From positions 62,001 to 126,000 of the forward strand of contig NZ_KE383843.1 in NCBI RefSeq assembly GCF_000422465.1: a stretch of 64,000 nt of DNA, written 5' to 3'. The position numbers and the translations under genes were made by a program. Source of the DNA: Paenibacillus harenae DSM 16969 (GTDB lineage: Bacteria > Bacillota > Bacilli > Paenibacillales > Paenibacillaceae). Below the pieces are notes generated by a model, which saw only the letters and a list, made by a program, of their open reading frames with translations, ran no database searches and was not told the origin of the DNA. Positions 14,678 to 23,392 of this stretch are shown here, one piece after another. The stretch's first letter is position 1; each line of letters starts with the position of its first letter.

Positions 14678-17095
14678 CTACCAATACAATTTCCAATCTT
14701 TCATTAACCGAACAAGCGCTTCGAAGTAATAGTAATCTCCCCATATATTGCACTCGTCGATCCCTTTATTATGAGGCTTTGCATATACCGCGTGCAGCAA
14801 GACGCCGTTGGATTCCGGCAATTGTTTGCTGGTGTAGTTCTCGGCGAGTGATTTCACGATTTGCATGGCGGCATTTTCATATAATCGCTTGTCGCTGTCG
14901 AGCAAAGGCAGGCTCTTGGCCAATTCCAGAAGACCGCAAGCCGCGATTGCCGCTGAAGAGCTATCCCGCTCCTCGTCGACTCCCGAGGTGAACACCAGAT
15001 CCCAGTAGGCGATCGAGTCTTCGGGCAGACGATTGATGAAATAATTGGCTACTTTTTTGGCAAGCTCGATTAACCCCGTATCCGCCGTATAATTATAGCT
15101 AAGCGGGAAGCCATAGATTCCCCACGCTTGGCCTCTAGCCCAGCAGGAGCTGTCCGAATAGCCTTGAACCGTTCTGCCGTATTTCGGTTCACCCGTGTAA
15201 ATGTCCATAAAAAACGTATGATAGCTGGATGAATCTTCGCGAATGATGTATTTCTCAGCCATCTTCACATGAGAATAGGCGGCTTCGTAATATTTTTGAT
15301 CGCCCGTCACTTCGCTGGCCCAATATAGCAGAGGAAGATTCATGCAGCAGTCGATGATCATGCGGCCGCCGTTCTCCGGGTCATCCGGGCCGCCCCAAGC
15401 TTGAATGATGCCTGCCTTCTCGAAGTACCTCTCCATAAGCAGATCGGCAGCCTTTAGGCTAATTTCCTTTGCTTCTTCGTTATTCGTCAATTTATATGCC
15501 GCTACGCTAGACAGCGTATAAAGAAATCCAAGATCATGCGTACCCGTTGCGATCCGCTCATCCACTCGCTTCTTGTAGCTCTCCAACTGAATTTCGGCAA
15601 CGTTGCGATATTTCATATCGCCGGTAACTTCATAAGCCAGCCACAGCATGCCCGTCCAGAAGGAGGAAGTCCACTCGATATTGTCGATGGCTGGATAAAT
15701 ATTGTTTTCGCTGGCAGGTGCCGGATATTTATACGTGAACGTTTCCAAGTTCTCATCCACTTTTTTCAATATGAATACGATTGCCTCCTCACAAAACTCC
15801 CTCGTCAGCACCGGCCGCTCGGAATATTTGGCTTCCTGGCGAATGCCTTCGTTGCGTATTTCTCTCATGAGTTCCAGTCCCCTTTCTGCTATCCACGAAT
15901 TAATTTTTTCCAGTTCATCCCTCAGGACGGCCGCCATTTCTTTATGAAGCTCAGTTACCCGCCCCTTGGCCGCCAAAGCTTTGCTTCGTGCTTCTCTATT
16001 ATGGATGGCGAGCTCCAGCACCGTAGGAACGAGGGCTCTTCTATCCTCCTCTTGATCCAAATCGAAGAGCCACTCCGCCAGCCCGATATCCTTCCACATA
16101 TATCCTTTGGTCGATTGCTCCATCCATCGGCATACGATAGCGGGTATTCCGTTACCTACGCACATAATGGGAGAATGCATCTCGCTTCCGAACAGTCCGG
16201 CAGAGCGCACATATACGCTCAACGCCTCATCGGGGTGCCAAAAATGTTCTCGCCAAACAACGCGGTGTTTCACATCTTCCGGCAGCTTGTCCAGCAGCAT
16301 CTCCTTGGTTAACGCCATTTGCGTCATATCTTCAGGACAAATCAACACTTTCATAGAAGTTTGCCTTAAGACCTCTAGAATCGCCTGTCGGAGATCCGCG
16401 TGGTCCTGTTCCTTCATCTCCTCATTCCTTGCGTGCTTCTCTTCGTTGAAAGGCACATCCTTCACTTTCCAGAACGGCGTATATCTGTTTCTTGTGATGC
16501 AGCATAGAAATTGACCGTCTTCCAAGCCGTTATTGGCCATAAAAGCTTGCGCTAGCAGCTCATCTCTTAGGTCAACGGCAAAGGCTGCGTCAGGTCCGAA
16601 CTTCATCAGCGGACTGGTTACACCTTCACTTTTCGCTTTTTCCAGAGAAACGGAATCTCTGAAATAAATAAAGGCAGCCTGTGACAATATCTGTCTTACT
16701 TCCGGCCAGTTCGATTCGTTATAGCCTCCATAGGTGATACCGAATACGCCGAACGGCTTCCCAAAGTGTTTGGTATAAGCGAGCACATCGTCATGAGCTA
16801 CCAGCAGCGGACCTGAGCCGTGCAGCAGGAAATCACTTTTATCCAAAGCTAGCTGAAGCTCCTGATTGGCTGCTTTCCCATCCTCTCCAATGCGTCCCTT
16901 CACAGCTTGAAGACTTGGGAACCTTCTGCGGATCATGGTTAAGGCATCTTCCGTAAAATCATCCGAAGCCCAGAGAATGACTTCTGCTTCCGACAAGTAG
17001 CTTTCGAGCAGCGTTAATACGCCTGGGGTATGAGCAATATCACCGATATTTACGACTTGCCAGGATGAACGAAGGATAATGGTCTTCTTGTTCAT
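14678..17095 (-). CDS. polysaccharide pyruvyl transferase domain fused to GH88 unsaturated glucuronyl hydrolase
   Basis: 805-residue two-domain protein. Residues 1-395 match the polysaccharide pyruvyl transferase fold (start RSSWQVVNIGDIAHTPG, then LLHGSGPLL, FGITYGG, FGSEMHSPIMCVGNGIPAI). Residues 420-805 are a glycoside hydrolase family 88 (alpha/alpha)6 barrel that removes a 4,5-unsaturated uronic acid from lyase products: THDLGF with D521, IIDCCMNLPL with D582, and SCWARGQAWGIYG. The two are normally separate genes. Exactly between them an ATG (15868) follows AAAGGGG, so a stand-alone hydrolase could also be made. ATG at 17095 is chosen over the TTG at 17116. It lies after the binding-protein gene, beyond a hairpin. 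Confidence 0.85.
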   Translation of the reverse strand: MNKKTIILRSSWQVVNIGDIAHTPGVLTLLESYLSEAEVILWASDDFTEDALTMIRRRFPSLQAVKGRIGEDGKAANQELQLALDKSDFLLHGSGPLLVAHDDVLAYTKHFGKPFGVFGITYGGYNESNWPEVRQILSQAAFIYFRDSVSLEKAKSEGVTSPLMKFGPDAAFAVDLRDELLAQAFMANNGLEDGQFLCCITRNRYTPFWKVKDVPFNEEKHARNEEMKEQDHADLRQAILEVLRQTSMKVLICPEDMTQMALTKEMLLDKLPEDVKHRVVWREHFWHPDEALSVYVRSAGLFGSEMHSPIMCVGNGIPAIVCRWMEQSTKGYMWKDIGLAEWLFDLDQEEDRRALVPTVLELAIHNREARSKALAAKGRVTELHKEMAAVLRDELEKINSWIAERGLELMREIRNEGIRQEAKYSERPVLTREFCEEAIVFILKKVDENLETFTYKYPAPASENNIYPAIDNIEWTSSFWTGMLWLAYEVTGDMKYRNVAEIQLESYKKRVDERIATGTHDLGFLYTLSSVAAYKLTNNEEAKEISLKAADLLMERYFEKAGIIQAWGGPDDPENGGRMIIDCCMNLPLLYWASEVTGDQKYYEAAYSHVKMAEKYIIREDSSSYHTFFMDIYTGEPKYGRTVQGYSDSSCWARGQAWGIYGFPLSYNYTADTGLIELAKKVANYFINRLPEDSIAYWDLVFTSGVDEERDSSSAAIAACGLLELAKSLPLLDSDKRLYENAAMQIVKSLAENYTSKQLPESNGVLLHAVYAKPHNKGIDECNIWGDYYYFEALVRLMKDWKLYW

Positions 17096-17133
17096 ATGAT
17101 AATCACACCTCGTCAAAAAACTTTTTTAAAAAG

Positions 17134-17172
17134 AAGAGAGATCAAGCGAGCTGAACTCGCATCATCTCTCTT
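17134..17172 (-). terminator. intercistronic terminator
   Basis: Minus-strand hairpin AAGAGAGATGATGCGAG...CTCGCTTGATCTCTCTT followed by CTTTTTAAAAAAGTTTTTT. It lies between the binding-protein stop and the fusion gene, so it probably lets transporter genes be expressed at a higher level than the two downstream enzymes. Confidence 0.7.
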
Positions 17173-17179
17173 ATCGTTA

Positions 17180-18766
17180 TTATCGACCGAACAATTTGTT
17201 GTAGCTTGCCGTCTTCTCCTCTTGGATCTTCAGCATAGTCGCGTCGTTCTTCGTCTGTTCAACCAGCTTATCCCAAGCTTCGATTGGCTCTTTGCCCATA
17301 ATGACTTTGACCTTCATATCGGTAAGCTTCTTCAAAATTTCCGATTCGAACGTCAGCCCCGTTTCGGAGGTTACGCCGTTCGTATTAATGAACACGCCAT
17401 GCTCTAGACGCTGCTCGATAATCTTCTTGTTCTTCTCGAAGTAGTCGGCTGGCGAATTCGGCGTCGGATTAATACGGGAATACGAATCAACGAGCGTGAA
17501 GATGTTGCGGTAAGCGTCAGCGCCGGACGTATTGAACTCTTCGGTTTTGGTTTTCACGCCGTCAGCTTCCGTAAAGTGCACGTCTTTAATGCCGAAGTTG
17601 GCAAGCTCCATGCCTTCCGGCGATGCGCCGTAGTTGAAGAATTCCAAAATTTCCTTCAGTTTTTCTTCAGGCACTTTTTTCGAGATCAAATAGTTGCCGA
17701 AAAATCCGCCTTCTTTTGCCGCAAACTTTTCGTTAGTAGCCGGTGAAACCAAATACGGCAAGTGTACGATATCCGCATTCGGAACTGTTTTTCTTAGCGT
17801 TGTCGTGGCATCCCCCATGTTGATTGCGTCCATCGCAGTAGGAACCATGCCTACTTTTCCTTGTTGCATGAATTCATTCAGCTGCGTCGCCTTCAAGATT
17901 GCGAAGTCCGGCATCAATACGCCTTCTTCGTAAGCGCGGCGGAGCCATAGAAGCGATTCGCGCGTAGATGGCTGAAGATCTCTGGATTCCACTTTGCCGT
18001 TGATAGGCGTCCAGCTGTTTTGGTAGCCTGCGAAAACATCCTCAACGAATGCCAGTCGATCCATCCAGCCTTCGGCAACGCTTCCTGCGAAGCCAAACGT
18101 ATCGTTCTTCTTGTTCCCGTCCGGATCTTGCTCCGTGAATGCTTTCAATACGTTGTACAGCTCATCCATCGTTTGCGGCTCCTGAAGACCCAGGTTATCG
18201 AGCCAGTCTTTGCGCAGTGCTGGGAACGCCACGCCGCCAACTAACGGACGCGGACGCGGCAGGCCGTAAATTTTGCCGTCAACCTTTGTATTCTCGAAGC
18301 TTTCTTTAGGATAATTGTTTTTTAGATTAGGATATTGATCGATGTATGGCGTCAAATCCCAGAACGCGCCGTTCTTGATTGCATTCAGTACGGTAGGGTC
18401 GTAAATAAAAGTGGTCAGGATAACATCCGGAATTTCGCCGGAGGCGAGCGTTACTTGAAATTTCTCGCCGTAGTTGTTCGAAGGAACGAATGTCAGATCC
18501 ACATCGGTATTCGTTTGCTTCTCGATCTCTTGCCAGATTGCGTGATCCGCCTTCGGTTCTTCCGGAAGATAGTTAATCGTCATGAGGCTGAATGCGGTCG
18601 GTTTCTCGTTCTTTCCCTCTGGTTTTGCAGTTGCATCAACACCTTGATTGTCAGTTGTGTTCGTATTGCCGGTACTATTCGTATTGTTTGTGGAGCACCC
18701 TGCCAGCAACGTCGTCGTAGCAATTGCGACCGCAATTCCTGTTGTCCATGCCTTCTTTCTCTTCAT
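17180..18766 (-). CDS. extracellular substrate-binding lipoprotein (LplA type)
   Basis: 528-residue sugar-binding lipoprotein. Signal MKRKK, hydrophobic core and lipobox LAGC with C24, followed by an Asn/Thr-rich linker to about residue 55. A short calcium-loop-like segment DPDGNKKND near residue 195 is common in this family. Third gene after two permeases; delivers the substrate processed by the downstream GH88 and DUF2264 proteins, most likely an unsaturated or acidic oligosaccharide (inference from the GH88 domain). ATG follows AAAGGGTGG. Confidence 0.93.
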   Translation of the reverse strand: MKRKKAWTTGIAVAIATTTLLAGCSTNNTNSTGNTNTTDNQGVDATAKPEGKNEKPTAFSLMTINYLPEEPKADHAIWQEIEKQTNTDVDLTFVPSNNYGEKFQVTLASGEIPDVILTTFIYDPTVLNAIKNGAFWDLTPYIDQYPNLKNNYPKESFENTKVDGKIYGLPRPRPLVGGVAFPALRKDWLDNLGLQEPQTMDELYNVLKAFTEQDPDGNKKNDTFGFAGSVAEGWMDRLAFVEDVFAGYQNSWTPINGKVESRDLQPSTRESLLWLRRAYEEGVLMPDFAILKATQLNEFMQQGKVGMVPTAMDAINMGDATTTLRKTVPNADIVHLPYLVSPATNEKFAAKEGGFFGNYLISKKVPEEKLKEILEFFNYGASPEGMELANFGIKDVHFTEADGVKTKTEEFNTSGADAYRNIFTLVDSYSRINPTPNSPADYFEKNKKIIEQRLEHGVFINTNGVTSETGLTFESEILKKLTDMKVKVIMGKEPIEAWDKLVEQTKNDATMLKIQEEKTASYNKLFGR

Positions 18767-18818
18767 TCTGTTCTTCCACCCTTTCTTTTCCCCTGAATTA
18801 GATTATAAATCTATGTGA

Positions 18819-19700
18819 TCATTCTTTGACAGAGCCGAGCATGACGCCCTTGGCAAAATGCTTCTGCAAGAATGGGTACACCACCAATATCGGCACCGTG
18901 GCGATGACAACGGCTGCCATCTTAATGGTTTCCGGCGGCACCGTTCGCTCAGCTGATAATTGAGCAGCGACGCCTGGATCTGCAATACCCGTCTCGGCTT
19001 GAAGCAACATGCCCTGCAGCAGCACTTGCAACGGATATTTACTTGAATCGCTTATATAAAGAATGGCATTAAAGAACGTGTTCCAATATCCTACCGCAAA
19101 GAACAAGCCGAATGCGGCAAGCGCGGGAAGCGATAGCGGGAGAATAATTTGGAAGAAGATTCGAATATCGTTGGCGCCATCCACGAAAGCTGACTCCTCT
19201 AAGCTTTCCGGTATGCCATCGAAAAAGGTTTTAAGCAGGAGAGCGTTCCAGCTATTCAGCAGTCCCGGCAAAATAATCGACCACAATGTATTAACTAAAT
19301 GCAGATCCTTAACCACAAGGAAGTTAGGAATGATACCCGGACTGAATAGAATCGTAATGACAAGTGCGGTAATGAGAAACTTTCTTCCAAACAAACGTTT
19401 CCTTGACAGCATATAACCAAAAGCTGCAGACACCATCAAGCTGAGCGCTGTTCCCACTATCGCCAGATAGCTGCTCACGCCAAGCGATCTTATAAAGACG
19501 TTCGTGGACAATATATATTGGTATGCCGCTGTAGACCATTGCTTCGGAAACAAAATGAAGCTGCTTTTCATATATTCGCTAGGATCCGTGAAGGAAACAA
19601 CGACTACGTAATAAAAAGGGAACAGAGAAACTAAGCCAATGATGAGAAGCAGGATGTGATTCGTATAGCTGAATATCCGTTCCCCGAGAGATTCTTTCAT
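18819..19700 (-). CDS. carbohydrate ABC transporter permease (LplC/YtcP type)
   Basis: 293-residue membrane permease with six predicted helices and the EAA loop ESAFVDGANDIRIFFQIILP. The C-terminus KGVMLGSVKE is typical for the LplC type. AAGGAGTG stands six bases before the ATG at 19700; the GTG at 19709 is less likely. Its stop is 52 bp from the binding-protein gene. Forms a heterodimer with the permease encoded just upstream. Confidence 0.92.
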   Translation of the reverse strand: MKESLGERIFSYTNHILLLIIGLVSLFPFYYVVVVSFTDPSEYMKSSFILFPKQWSTAAYQYILSTNVFIRSLGVSSYLAIVGTALSLMVSAAFGYMLSRKRLFGRKFLITALVITILFSPGIIPNFLVVKDLHLVNTLWSIILPGLLNSWNALLLKTFFDGIPESLEESAFVDGANDIRIFFQIILPLSLPALAAFGLFFAVGYWNTFFNAILYISDSSKYPLQVLLQGMLLQAETGIADPGVAAQLSAERTVPPETIKMAAVVIATVPILVVYPFLQKHFAKGVMLGSVKE

Positions 19701-19728
19701 TGTGGACACTCCTTAACCGATCATAAAT

Positions 19729-20679
19729 TTAAAAGAAGCCTTGGCCTCCATATCTCTTCGCAAGCTTGTTGGCTCCAAGAACAAGCACTAAACCAACGAA
19801 CGACTTGAACAACCCAACAGCCGTCGTGTAGCTTAGCAAGCCTTGACGCACGCCGACGCGGTATACGTAAGTGTCGAATACTTCGGCCACGCTCGATACA
19901 GCTGCATTTTTCATGAGAAATACTTGCTCGAAGCCGACATCCATCATATCGCCCATCTTCAGAATAAGAAGAATGACAATAATGTTCCGAATGGCTGGAA
20001 CTGTAATATGCCACATCTGCCGCATTCGGCTTGCTCCATCCATTTTCGCCGCTTCATATAAGGTAGGGTCAATATTGGCCATAGCAGCAAGAAATAATAC
20101 CGTGCCCCATCCCGCTTCCTTCCATATGGTTTGCCCTGTCAAAAACGCCCAGAAATATTCCGTCGTCGTAAGCCACTCGATCCGGCTGAAGCCTAACGAT
20201 TCAAGGATCTTATTAATGAGGCCTTCACCTGTCGCGAACATCGTGAAGGTCAAACCGGCAATAATGACCCACGACAGAAAGTGAGGCAAATAAACGATCG
20301 ATTGAATGGTCCGTTTAAAAACCTCTACCCGCACTTCATTCAACATTAGTGATAAAAGGATTGGAATAGGGAAAAAGAATACTAAGCTCATTAGATTGAT
20401 CGCCAGTGTGTTGCGCATTAGAAGCCAAAAATCGGGATGGTTGAAAAATAAATCAAAATGCTTGAGCCCCACCCACGGACTGTCAAAAAAGCCTAAAAAG
20501 GGTGAAAAATCTTTGAAGGCAATCAGGATGCCCCACATGGGATAGTACTTAAATAGGATGAGGCATAACAGCCCCGGCAATCCTAACAAGTATAAATATT
20601 TGTCTCTCTTTATCGATGCCCATTTTCTTTTTCTTTTTTCAATGGCTGCGCTTTTTGCAATCGTCGCATTCGCGTTCAT
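19729..20679 (-). CDS. ABC transporter permease (LplB type)
   Basis: 316-residue permease, first gene of the operon. The N-terminus is strongly basic (KSAAIEKRKRKWASIKRDK), then the first helix YLYLLGLPGLLCLILF. EAA motif LYEAAKMDGASRMRQMWHITVP. Ends in GGQGFF. GTGAGGGA precedes the ATG. Divergent from a large membrane AraC regulator, 278 bp away; this spacer holds only weak signals, including an imperfect cre-like site near 20797-20811 (two mismatches). Confidence 0.92.
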   Translation of the reverse strand: MNANATIAKSAAIEKRKRKWASIKRDKYLYLLGLPGLLCLILFKYYPMWGILIAFKDFSPFLGFFDSPWVGLKHFDLFFNHPDFWLLMRNTLAINLMSLVFFFPIPILLSLMLNEVRVEVFKRTIQSIVYLPHFLSWVIIAGLTFTMFATGEGLINKILESLGFSRIEWLTTTEYFWAFLTGQTIWKEAGWGTVLFLAAMANIDPTLYEAAKMDGASRMRQMWHITVPAIRNIIVILLILKMGDMMDVGFEQVFLMKNAAVSSVAEVFDTYVYRVGVRQGLLSYTTAVGLFKSFVGLVLVLGANKLAKRYGGQGFF

Positions 20680-20957
20680 CTCATGCTTCCCTCACATTCT
20701 TCTCTCGTTTTGTGGTCAGGCTCACTTCGGTGTGCCTTAAATATAGAAGCCGTCATCGTTTCCGGCAATGAGATATATTTGTTGTCATTAGGAATAGTCA
20801 GAAACGCTTACACAGCAAGGGTTTGCGGGTCTGAATCCCTCTCGTTGCAAAAAAGTCCACCCTTAGGAAACGCCGTTAGAAAATAACTCGAATTGCAGGA
20901 AATCGAGCCGGCGACTATACTTTTCTTTAGAGGAAAACAGCTGGGGAGGAAACAGGC

Positions 20958-23321
20958 TTGATTCGCAAAAGCAAAAAAACGCACAGCGCAGGAAATAAAA
21001 AAACGATCCATTCTTCCTTCTTTCGAAAAAGCTTAATTATGGTTTTGCTTATTACATGCATGCCGACAGCGCTCCTGGCGCTTAGCATGTACGTGGTCGG
21101 CGTCAAACAAATCGAATCCGAATTAAACAGCAGTCATCAGCTTCAATCCGAGCAAACGACCAAACAAATTCAAGAGCAGCTAGCCAACCTCGAAGTTATT
21201 TTGGCGCAATGGGCGCTTAATCCCGTCTTCGGCGAACGGCTGAAGACAGCCGATTTCGGCTGGGAAGTGAATGACACGCGCGACTTGTTCAAAACATTAA
21301 TGATCTTACAGCAAACGAATCCGCTGATTGAAGATGTGTTTGTCTATATCCCGTCCGCTCAAAAGCTCGTTTCCGACTCTTTCGGCGTCGATTCGATTGA
21401 AAATCCGGCCGTGCTGAAGCAGCTAAACCAATTGACTGAAGGCAAATACGACATTTACTGGACGGACAACCTGCCAACGCCTTTGAGGCCGGGCGAATCG
21501 ACGCAATCGGATGAATTTCCCTATAAGCTCATCCTTCGGATAGCCGGCGGAGCGAGCGAAAAATATGCAGCTCTTCTATTAAAGGTAGACAAAAAACAAT
21601 TAGTGAGCTATTTCAATAATCCTCAAGGAATTGGCGCAACCATCATGTTCGACCAGAAAGGCGAGCTGCTGATTCATGGCGATCACGGCGATGACAACAA
21701 CAAGGAATTCGACAATCTCCTCAAGGAGGCCGTGAGTGAGCATGTAGCCAAAAGCGATTCGCCGGTATTTATTCTCCCGTATAAGGATAAGCGATATTCC
21801 GTTTCCTACGGCACCTACTCCAGAGCCGATATGAATTGGACATTTGCCATGGCCACCGACATTTCCAAAATTTTCTCGCCGGTTATCCTAATGACCCGGA
21901 TTATTCTCATTATTAGCGTTATTGGCATTTTGACTGCCATTGTCCTCTCCTGGTTTGCATCGAGGAGGATACACGATCCTATAGCGCGGCTCATGGGAGC
22001 CATCTTGTCTGATAAAGGCTCGCAGCCGTTAGAAGATGCCGATGAATTGAAATATATCGAGCGAGAGTGGAAAAATCTATCCAGCGAAAGCCGCTTGCTT
22101 CAGAATAAACTCGAGGAGCAATTGCCAAGCTTAAGAAACGGATTTCTGCTGCAGCTTTCCCAAGGCCATCTCTATTATTTGTCGGAAGCGGAGCTGCGGG
22201 AGCGTATGACCTATTACGGCTGGGAGACGGACAATCAGGTTTATACCGTGCTCCTCATCCAGTTGGTTGGCAAAAGGGAAGCATCTGAGAAATTCAGGGA
22301 AGGCGACGAGCAGCTTCTATCTTTCGCCGCCTCCAATATCATTGAAGATCTTGTACGCATACGGTTAAAGCAATCGCATGTCATCAATTTCCAAGACATG
22401 TCCGTCGGGGTGCTGGTCGGCCTGCCAAGCGCGCTGCCTGCCAAGCAGCTCAAGGAGGAGCTCGTTGCGCTCTCGGAAGAGTTTACGAGCATGCTGAGCC
22501 ACATTCTGAAGCAGAAGACCGTCGTATGCATCGGCTATCTTAGCGACGAAATCAGCCGTATTCCGGACATGCTGGAGGAGGCGCAACGAACGATCCGTTA
22601 CCGAAATTTAACGGAAACCGACCAAGTAATCGATATGGAAGAGTCGCAGGCGGAAGGCGATTACCGCTTCCATTATCCGTTCGGGATCGAGAAAGATTTG
22701 ATACATGCTATTCGAATGGGCCAAACGGAAGAAGCCTTCGAGAAAGCAACGGCATTCGTGCAAGAATTGGAGAACCGATCGGGACTGGAGATCTACGCCC
22801 AGCAAGCGATGATCCAGCTGTTGGGCCATATTCAGCACTCCTTGCTTCATGCCGGCTACTCGGTGTACGACTTCCATGAAGGACAGAATCTGTACGAGGA
22901 GCTGTCGCAGCTTAGGCAGCCGCAGGAAATGCTGAAATGGTTCAACAACAAAATTATCGAGCCCTATATCGGCCAAATCAATCAATCGCAGCAGCATCGC
23001 ATGAAGCAAATGGTAGACAAGGCGCTGCTGCTCGTGGAATACCGGTACATGGACGACATCTCGCTTGAAGAATGCGCCGAGTTGGTCGGAACGACCAGCC
23101 CCACGCTCAGCAAGGCATTCAAACAGTCAACCGGCGTCAATTTTGTCGATTACATGACGAAGATCAGAATGGATAAATCGAAGGAAATGCTCCTGAACAC
23201 GGATCTGAAGATAAGCGATATAGCCGAGAGGGTCGGTTATCAGCCCTCATGGTTCAACCGTGTATTCAAGAAGCATGAGGGCATTACGCCAAGTCAATTC
23301 AGAGAGACTCATCAACGGTAA
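20958..23321 (+). CDS. membrane-anchored AraC family regulator with extracellular sensor domain
   Basis: 787-residue one-component regulator of the YtdP/YesS type. Helix 1 at about 27-49, an extracellular Cache-like domain of about 260 residues, helix 2 at about 311-333 (ILIISVIGILTAIVLSWFA), then a cytoplasmic middle part and an AraC helix-turn-helix pair at about 685-785 (DISLEECAELVGTTSPTLS, KISDIAERVGYQPSWFNRVFK). No histidine-kinase or receiver motifs, so sensing and DNA binding are in one chain. TTG start at 20958 behind GGGGAGGA. Divergent from the second transporter operon, which it presumably activates on sugar binding outside the cell. Confidence 0.9.
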   Translation: MIRKSKKTHSAGNKKTIHSSFFRKSLIMVLLITCMPTALLALSMYVVGVKQIESELNSSHQLQSEQTTKQIQEQLANLEVILAQWALNPVFGERLKTADFGWEVNDTRDLFKTLMILQQTNPLIEDVFVYIPSAQKLVSDSFGVDSIENPAVLKQLNQLTEGKYDIYWTDNLPTPLRPGESTQSDEFPYKLILRIAGGASEKYAALLLKVDKKQLVSYFNNPQGIGATIMFDQKGELLIHGDHGDDNNKEFDNLLKEAVSEHVAKSDSPVFILPYKDKRYSVSYGTYSRADMNWTFAMATDISKIFSPVILMTRIILIISVIGILTAIVLSWFASRRIHDPIARLMGAILSDKGSQPLEDADELKYIEREWKNLSSESRLLQNKLEEQLPSLRNGFLLQLSQGHLYYLSEAELRERMTYYGWETDNQVYTVLLIQLVGKREASEKFREGDEQLLSFAASNIIEDLVRIRLKQSHVINFQDMSVGVLVGLPSALPAKQLKEELVALSEEFTSMLSHILKQKTVVCIGYLSDEISRIPDMLEEAQRTIRYRNLTETDQVIDMEESQAEGDYRFHYPFGIEKDLIHAIRMGQTEEAFEKATAFVQELENRSGLEIYAQQAMIQLLGHIQHSLLHAGYSVYDFHEGQNLYEELSQLRQPQEMLKWFNNKIIEPYIGQINQSQQHRMKQMVDKALLLVEYRYMDDISLEECAELVGTTSPTLSKAFKQSTGVNFVDYMTKIRMDKSKEMLLNTDLKISDIAERVGYQPSWFNRVFKKHEGITPSQFRETHQR

Positions 23322-23327
23322 CGCAAA

Positions 23328-23374
23328 GAAGGGCTGTGCCGCTTGCAGACAATCTGCAGGCGGCGCAGCCCTTC
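23328..23374. terminator. bidirectional terminator
   Basis: GAAGGGCTG...CAGCCCTTC hairpin with a long imperfect stem (GCAGAC/CTGC inside) followed by GTTTCTATT on the plus strand. It closes the membrane AraC gene and faces the convergent ADP-ribosylglycohydrolase gene. Confidence 0.8.
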
Positions 23375-23392
23375 GTTTCTATTCACAGCAGC

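Noticed and set aside
20795..20860. Possible tRNA-like or cre-like segment
   Set aside because: The GGGTCTGAATCCC stretch has no matching acceptor stem or anticodon arm, and the cre match has two mismatches at conserved positions.
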